From Eleginops maclovinus (taxonomy: Eukaryota > Chordata > Actinopteri > Perciformes > Eleginopidae): a DNA stretch of 64,000 bases. The position numbers and the translations under genes are program-made. Shown here piece after piece: positions 43,128 through 64,000 of this stretch (its first letter is position 1; each line of letters begins with the position of its first letter). The notes below the pieces were generated by a model. It searched no databases and was not told where the DNA came from. It saw only the letters and a program-made list of their open reading frames with translations. The stretch lies in the NCBI RefSeq assembly GCF_036324505.1, contig NC_086350.1, positions 14,569,532 to 14,633,531 on the forward strand, written 5' to 3'.

Positions 43128-45198
43128 ATGGCTGGCGACGCTGGCAGCATCCCTGAACTGGACCAAAAGAAGTACGATTCAGACGAGCAGGTGAAGATCA
43201 TCTGTCTGGGAGACAGCGCAGTTGGTAAATCTAAGTGAGTATTAGCTGCTATAAGCTCACGCTCCTTGAAGCCGTTTTGTGTATCGTTTTCTATATATTG
43301 TATACAGATTGTTGCGTTGACACAGACTGTTTCTCTCTCATAGGCTGATGGAGAGATTTCTCATGGACGAATAGTATCCTTTTGCAGTTTATGAAATTTG
43401 AAATGAAACACATCTGCCTCCAATAAGCTCATTTATTTTGTTAAGATCCGTAACTATTTCTACAGTCGTCCCCAGCAATTGTCAACCTATGCTTTGACTC
43501 TCTACAAACACACAGCCGCTGTAGGAAATAAGACAGTCGCCATTGGTATGTATTTAGAAATGCTTCTGTTCTGTTCTCAGTGACCACAGGAAATACATTC
43601 ACCAATATGAAAGCCAACAGTCAAGCTTCAATCAGCAAGGCTGCTTTTTGTTTTTGATTCACAGATTTCTGGGACACCGCTGGTCAGGAAAGATTTCAGA
43701 GCATGCATCCCTCATACTACCACAAAGCACATGCATGCATAATGGTAAAACACACACTTGGTTTCAAGGCTGGTGCTTTTCAATATTCATTTAGCCTTGC
43801 ACTTTGTGGCTCCCTAAAAGAGTCTTTAAGGGAGGTAGAATAAAAAGTAACTATTAAAAGAATTCAGAAAAGTGACAAATAAATAATATGGCCCTCTAAT
43901 TTGGCCCTCACAGCATTGTGGAGAGGAGGGGATCAAATAAAATATTGCATACTTGTTAAGATCCACCTCTTAAGATGCAGATGGTGTTTACCTGACAGAT
44001 ATCCAACAAGGACTTTTTCAGATGACTGCTGGAATGCACTGGTTGAATGTGGGAGGTGCAAAACTGTCGCTGTCTTCAAATAACGATGCATTTCTTTGTT
44101 AACCTGTCTTCTTTCTTTAAGGTTTTTGATGTTCAAAGGAAGATCACTTATAAGAATCTGGCCAACTGGTATAAGGAGCTGAGAGAGTACAGACCGGAGA
44201 TACCCTGTTGTGTGGTTGCTAACAAAATTGATGGTAAGTCTGGTACTGACACTGCACATCACTTCAATGTTTGACCAAGAACCACCACACATCAAGTAAC
44301 ACATTTAATATTGATAAGAACCTTACAAAAAACACACATCCAGTCATCTCCTTTAATGTTATTTGAATAAGTAAACATATTTTTGTTAGTTTCTACACAT
44401 TACTCTATCCTTTTGATTGATCATCTGAACAACACATTCTATTTGCATTTATAGATATGAACATTTTTTTGTTGTATCTGCAGCGGATTTGAAGGTGACA
44501 CAGAGAAGCTTTAACTTTGGGAAGAAGCAAGGAATCCCATTTTACTTTGTATCAGCGGCTGATGGGACTAATGTAGTTAAGGTTTGCACTTCTTATTCTC
44601 TTCCAGTGTTGATGTCAGTCTTAGCCATGTTCATTTCTTAATGCATTTCAATCACACCAGCAGTTTTACAGCTTACTATTTGTCTTGATAGCATTTCTTT
44701 TGTAAACAAAAGTATCTTATTAATTTTGCCTTTTCTGAATTGCCCATACCAGCTGAACTTCCTATTTGTGTTACATTTTTTCTGACTGTACCAACAGATG
44801 TTCAGAGAGATGATCACGAGAGCAGTGGATTACAAGCAAAACCCCAGCGACTTCATGGATGAAGTGTTGCAGGAATTAGAGGTACAACCTTTAAATAAAG
44901 AAAACAATCTGAGCAGTTTTAAAAATCCCTAACTTAAAGATGTTAATTGCAAGAATTGACAATGCAATTTGTGCTCTAAAAAAAACCCCCATAATTAGTT
45001 TAAAATCTGCTGTTCTAATTCTCAGCTGCTTATTACAAACCTATTTGTGAGCTCCAACAAAACTAACTTTTTTAAGTGATTTTTTCGTTTCTGTCATTTG
45101 CTGCACTTTTCTTATAGAACTTTGACCTGGAGAAGAAGGAAGAGGACTCAGAAGCAGATGAGGTTGGATTGAAAGCAGAAGGTCCTGAGTCGGAGTGA
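43128..45198 (+). CDS. rabl2: RABL2, Rab-like GTPase for ciliary entry of IFT-B
   Basis: Eight exons: 43128-43234, 43344-43373, 43466-43545, 43665-43744, 44122-44233, 44484-44581, 44798-44881, 45118-45198; 672 bases, 223 residues (human RABL2B 228-229). GTPase motifs: GDSAVGKS (P-loop), DFWDTAGQE (switch 2), VVANKID, and FVSAADGTN. MERFLMDEYRPQQLSTYAL and SMHPSYYHKAHACIMVFDVQRK are near-identical to human. There is no C-terminal prenylation cysteine, as expected for the family; the tail is acidic (EKKEEDSEAD). GTP-bound RABL2 is recruited to the basal body and helps IFT-B trains enter cilia and sperm flagella. AATAAA at 45403. shank3 is tail-to-tail downstream, as RABL2B is to SHANK3 in human. 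Confidence 0.96.
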
Positions 45199-48100
45199 CC
45201 GAAGTTTACAGACCCTCCTAAACCTCTCACCGTCTCCTGGATACGTTTTCCTCCCCTGGGGCTGAGCCTCTACAGGCACATTGTTTGTCCTTATGTCTTT
45301 TTTGTGGTCTACTTTGATACCATTGTTTTGTAACAACATTTGTGAATTTGTAGTCAGGTTTTCAGTCACTGCCCTCCATCTGTCCAGTGACATTGGCAGG
45401 GAAATAAACCTGGTGGAATAATTAGGAATTGTGTTGTTTACCAAGTTTATTTAGCTGCTGTTTTAAACTTGTCACTCATACTTTGTCTACTACAATACCA
45501 GTGGACAATAGTGCAATGAGGCAGAATGTATTTAATTGTGTGATAAGAATGTGAAGCATTGAAAACTAACTCGCACAGAGCAAAGAGAATGTGTGACTAT
45601 GACCGTATTTGCTGCTGTTCTCGATGTTTGTGTGTTGTGTGCAGTGCCAGCATTGAGCAGCCTCAGATGGCTGCTTCTGTTGCATTAGTTTTATGATGTA
45701 AATTCTGTTTTCACTACACTTTTAAATGAAAACTTAATGTACCATGTAACCCAATTGTTATCACGTGTCTCTTTCTGACTTGCTGTGGTCCAGAAGTTGG
45801 CACTAAGGAGTGAATTTCAGCATATTATAAAAGACAGCTGCATTAATCTCTTTTGAAATGCTCAGCCAGCTGTGTCCTTTCTGATGGATTTGTGAAGGCT
45901 GTGAGAGATTCATTCATATTAGCAGGAATGTTGCCACAAACAACATTAAATATTTTCCTGGCAGAATCTGACTATCATTTTATCACACCGTTCAATTATT
46001 TCCATATGATGAGTATGTTGTACACAGGAATCATGTATATATATTTTGTACTGATATTTGACCATGGCATAATAAATCACACTGGCTTATACTTGTACTG
46101 CTACGACACTGAATTAAGCAGGAACAAAAAAGTTGATGCAGTTCATGTTTTAATTATAAATTTATTACATAATATAACAAACATATATCTCTGTGGTGGA
46201 GATATCCTGGGCAACATCTCAGATCTTGCCTCAACCTTCACTATCACCCTTAACTGTTTGGATGAGGAACACTAGGTAGCTTCTGGTTAACTTTTATTTC
46301 AACTACGGCTTTCAGGTATTACAATGGAGAGGGGATTTCTAATGCTTAGAGGTCGCTCGGAGAAAAGTTTGCCTGCTCGTCGGATGCTGAAAGGGGAAGT
46401 TCACCTGTGAGACAAGGCTGAGGCGTTGCAGTGATACATCCACCATTCTAAACTTCACAGTGCAAACAAGGAGAAAACCAACAATGAAAGAAAAACCCCT
46501 CTGATGATAAGATCACTGGTTCCAGCGGGTGACCGGACCCCAGTGGGTTTTTAAAAAGGTTACACTGCTCCCCCTACACTATTTAGATTGTGCTTTGTTG
46601 ATTAGAAAACAAGACAAAGATAACCTTTCACTGAACTTATTCAACCTCTTCATGTGTAAGTCTGTTACACGTTGCATTTTCGGTGCACTTCCACAACCTT
46701 CTGACCGGGTCTTCATTACAGTTTCTTCTGACCAGGCCAGCTTGTGTGCGTCCAGACTGTACACATTCACCTTTCAAGTGTTTCTCTTTATATGGGAACA
46801 GTACGCCAAACTGGATAATAAGCTCTGTCACAGTAAAATCAATTGTGATACTTTGTCTCAAAATGTAAATAGAAATGTTAATGCAAAGCTCACAGGTAGA
46901 TATACACAGGCTATTATATATATGTGTATATTTATATAAACAATAGCCTGCTTCTTTACAAAATAATAACAGTGACTGTATTTCCACCCATAGGAAATAC
47001 AGAAGGATCTAACAAATGTCTGTAGTTCTCAAGATTTCCAGGAGATGGCACCATATTATTGAGTCTAACAGCTCAAGAATGCTGTAACTATAGATAGTCC
47101 TAAAGCAAAGACAAATATACAGTTAAAAGTTATTTTTTGGCACATTTTTCCCTTGTGTTGTTTGTTCCTCACTGGATCACCTCAAATCCAAAACTCAGAA
47201 ACTGAAGGTCTGAAAAAGGAAAAAGGAGTGCTGCCGGACAGAGTGGAGGGTGAGGAGCGCAGACGCCATCTGGGAATGGGTGCACGATAAAGTGACACTG
47301 CACAAGTTGTACCTACACAGTAACGGGGACGTAAAGTCGTCTTGCAATACAAAATGTGTCGATGGTTTCCCTCCACACCCTGTGGTAATCTGTCCGCCTG
47401 TCCATCCGTCTGTCTCTCCTTATTGGCAGAGCAGTCCACTGTCTGAAGACTTCACTCGGTACAAAACAATAATGCAGAACAATGAAAGTCAATCAGTAGA
47501 AGATGTGTGTGTGTGTTGTTCATGTGCGTGTTTGTGTGACACAGCCACTGCCGGGAATCTCTGATGGTAATACAGTAAGGCTAAAGTGGACTAGCTCCCA
47601 AGATGTAAACCCTAACAATCATCCGTACACTCTCACTGTCACAGGCATCTTCATTGTCTCTCTCAAACAAGTTCACACAAAAATGGAAACAAAAATGCAC
47701 ACACACAGTCGCACACACGGTGGAGAGGAACAACCACACAGAGAGTTTCGGGGAATCCAGATGCACGCATGCGCTTGGACGATGGGTGGCTTTTATGTTA
47801 GCACCTTGTCACCTTGTTTTGTGCAAATCATCCCCTAGTTCATAGTTCAGAGTTCAAAAGTTTTAAGAGTTCATAGAAAGAATAAAATCTGCTCACCTTT
47901 CCACAGGTGGTTAACTATGCATATATGCCAAACATTCATATATAGATCTATATACTTTTGTTTTTCAAAAATTAATATGAAATCTATCATATATACATTG
48001 CTTGTGATTTAAAAAAAAGACATTTTTTGTTCATTTTACAAGTGTAAGTATGTTTAGAATGGACAGGATATTCATTTTTTCTGTCTTTTTTCTGTCACTC

Positions 48101-50529
48101 TAAAAATTCAAATGAGTAAAAGATTAAAGTATCATGTTCCACACGCTACAAAATCTACCCACAGTGTCCAAGGGTAACAACTCATCAAAGAAATAAAAAT
48201 AAATTAGTAAAAGAACAATTAACACAAAAAGTCCAAATGAGTCAGAGGACAAAGTGTAACACTGGAGTAAAATAATCAGTGAGGTCACAGTGAGGCAGTG
48301 AGTGCTATTCCTACAACCCAGGTACAACATTATATTCACCACCCGTTTTTACAAACTGATAGCAGAAAATTAAAGAGACAAAATAAATAAGAAGATGCAC
48401 AAAACTTCTTGCCAAGGGAAACTGCCTTGGCGCACTGACTGGATGCTGCTGATGTACGGAGGTCTTTTACCTGGCCGCCTAAAGCTATGGATAAAATGCT
48501 TTTTGTTGCGTGAATAAAACTCACTGTTTCTCACTGCCAGCAGAAGCTACTCATTAGTACAATTGTAGATTTTGTATTGTTAAAGAAAAATTCATTGGTC
48601 TTTTTGCAACCTGGGTCTTATTTGTAGAGTTGTTGCTGCCATCTTTATGATAATACTTTACTCACTTAGTAAATTGCAGAGATAGAGGAAAGCAGCAATG
48701 TTGCAAGACACTGTCAGGTTGTAAAATGCAGAATTTTCTTTAAGACCTTACAGAGGCATCCCCATCCACACAGCCTGATAAACTACACATACATTCCTGC
48801 GGTGGCATTTCAGAAGGTCACACACTGTATGTCTAGCTCATTAAGCCTTTGTAAGACACACGTTGTTAGTTATACTCCAGGTAACAGTTGATTTTAAGTA
48901 TGAGATTGCCTTAATTTTTCGCAGTTTAAGCTTAAATTGGCCAGGTTCACACACTTGGTTTCCTGGTAGTAGTTTCCTTCTTAAAATCTGAAAGAAATTT
49001 CTTCTCTTCTGGGGATGAGAAACATCCCAGAGTTTCCTTCCTACACGTCTGTATATATTAGACCATGTGCAGCCTGCTCTGAAGGCATTATCAGGGGTCA
49101 CAGGGATGGAAATTTTAACTAGCAGTCTAACATTTTTCAGACTGTGGTGGTGTGAAATTGTCCTCACAGGTCAAATTAAATAGTATTATTAAAACAACAG
49201 CTGACAATCTCTCCATGCTAGTGCCCCAAACTTCCATCCCTGAGTGATAAACGGGCAAAACATGAAGAGCCCCTTTTACCAGTTAGCTGTCTCATAATAT
49301 GGTCCAAAGCAGGGTCTGAATGGGATCTGTAGATGAAGCCGTAGGGATGGGTGGCCCCTGGGGTCTCAGCCTCACATTACGGGATGCCCTTTAGTATGAA
49401 GGAAGACCGTAAGAAAATAAGACAAACATCAAACTCTCTGTCCAAGACATGATGCAACTTGTCATGCTACGGTTCAAGAAAGGGTGACCATAAGGAAAGT
49501 TGTTTACCTATGACAAAAAGTTCATTTCCATACATATATACTTTTTTTAAAATTTCAAATATATATTTTTATATTTATATATATATGTATATAATTGGTA
49601 GAAATGAGTAAACTATCGGTGGAATAAGTTTTAAGGTTTCTCTCTGCCTTCTATACTAAAAACCAAAAACAGGCGCAGATTAATTTATTACATTTCCTCT
49701 TTGCAACATTGTCTTTTCTTTTGAAAGCTATATTTAGATACATATATATCATATAATATAATACTTATATATATATATATATATTATTCCCTTTGGAAAA
49801 CCCAAACATTTATTATGAAAAAAGCCACGAGTGTTGGTTAAACATTCTCCAAATATAATAGATAACACAGAACCAAGGCGGAGGGCTGTCTCCTGTGGTT
49901 TACTTGGTAGAGCTCCACCTTTGGGCTCCGAAGTCTTCGGTTTAAAAACAACAGTAGAGAAGACGCACCTTTTTAGCACTATATCCATAGTCCTGTGTTC
50001 ATCATTGTTGATTTCTGTATAAATATTTTGAAAGGCAACTGAGCTTTCTGTTCGGAACACAATGATTCCTCCTCCTCTTTTACTCAATCTGCAGAAGTCT
50101 GTCAGAGGCCTAATAGATGGAGGGATAGAGGTAGAGAAGAGAAGGGTATAGTGAGAGAAAGTGTGGGTGTTACTAAGGGACCAGCTGAAGCTTTCACAAA
50201 TTAAATGTTTTAATTGGAGCTCATGCAATTCTCCTCTGCAAAGAAAGTCCAGAGTTTGTTTTGAGGTCTGATCTAATTGGCTGCAGGCAAGGAGGTGGGC
50301 AGACACTATGGCAAGTAGAGGCTGACGAATGGCTCCTCCTCTTCAGTGCATTGCCAAGTGCAGGGTATTAACGCAGACAGGAACATAATGGTGTCGTTAA
50401 GGTAAACATTTGTGATGCAGAACATAAAAGCAGCCAAAATAAAAGAGGGGTGATCCCTATCTTTTCTCTTTCATCAGCTCTATCCGTTCTATCTTTCTCT
50501 CCATCGGTTGCTGTGTCTCAGGGCAGGGG
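45199..50529. other. rabl2 3' UTR and presumed long shank3 3' UTR
   Basis: rabl2 ends near 45430. From 50529 leftwards, uninterrupted AT-rich sequence without exons is best read as the shank3 3' UTR on the minus strand. Candidate polyadenylation signals (TTTATT on plus) lie at 46293, 46161 and 45447, which would give a UTR of about 4-5 kb. The exact end is unknown, and overlap with the rabl2 end is possible. Confidence 0.45.
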
Positions 50530-63684
<13,155 letters not shown>

Positions 63685-64000
63685 CTAAGACGAAACGCAC
63701 CAAGACAAGACATGCAAACACAAGTTTGACCTCTAAAGCATTAAAGTTTACTTTCAGTGATAAAACTTTTCTGCAAATCATGCCATTCTTTTTTGAACAT
63801 GAATAGAAGCTTTCAGAGGCGGAAAAAGTACTCAAACAAAAGTAAAAGTCCAGCATTAAAAATTGTACTTAATTAAAAGTGAAAAAGTATAAGCCTAAAA
63901 ACACACTTTAGGTACCAAAAGTAACAAAGTATGCCTTATGCAAATTGGACATTTCAAGCACAATATAGTTTTACATTTCTTTAGTCATTTTATTAAAATT

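Noticed and set aside
45853..46275. 140-residue plus frame
   Set aside because: AT-rich, no domain or splice support, in the presumed shank3 3' UTR on the other strand.
49749..50306. 185-residue minus frame
   Set aside because: Downstream of the shank3 stop on the same strand, ending in low-complexity TATA-repeat residues; best read as 3' UTR.

Overview
The window is nuclear DNA of a teleost fish, probably a spiny-rayed one. The evidence is split genes with mostly short GT/AG introns, long (CA)n and (GACA)n microsatellites, fish-type mobile element remnants, and proteins that are clear orthologues of vertebrate genes. All exon models below were assembled by hand by following reading frame, splice consensus and family resemblance. 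Exon phases add up in every model except one ptpdc1 junction, which is flagged.

Layout, left to right. 0.1-2.2 kb (-): an unrecognised acidic Pro/Glu-repeat protein. 2.8-5.7 kb: tmem140 (+) and cyren (-), neighbours that are also adjacent at human 7q33. 5.7-14.6 kb: a gene-poor stretch with microsatellites, a TTAA-flanked MITE and a LINE tail. 14.6-20.0 kb (+): neto2, a kainate-receptor auxiliary subunit. 23.1-26.8 kb (-): a seven-helix TMEM116-like protein. It is head-to-head with a class II ARF GTPase at 27.8-31.1 kb (+). 32.7-33.9 kb: a second TTAA-flanked element. 35.2-45.2 kb (+): three genes linked to cilia or flagella in a row, ptpdc1, odf3 (cimap1) and rabl2. 50.5-64 kb (-): the 3' two-thirds of shank3, from the middle of the PDZ domain to the SAM domain, running off the right edge.

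The right half mirrors human 22q13.33, where an ODF3 paralogue, RABL2B and SHANK3 lie together and RABL2B and SHANK3 are tail-to-tail. Candidate RFX X-boxes lie in front of odf3 and rabl2.

The most unusual signal is inside shank3. The sequence just upstream of the exon that follows the PDZ exons is open in the shank3 frame for about 460 bp except for one TGA. It could encode a 65-residue single-pass membrane microprotein, and/or an alternative 68-residue N-terminus feeding into the proline-rich half of SHANK3. A second oddity is a hydrophobic, tail-anchor-like C-terminus on the fish PTPDC1.

No tRNA, rRNA, miRNA or CRISPR was recognised.
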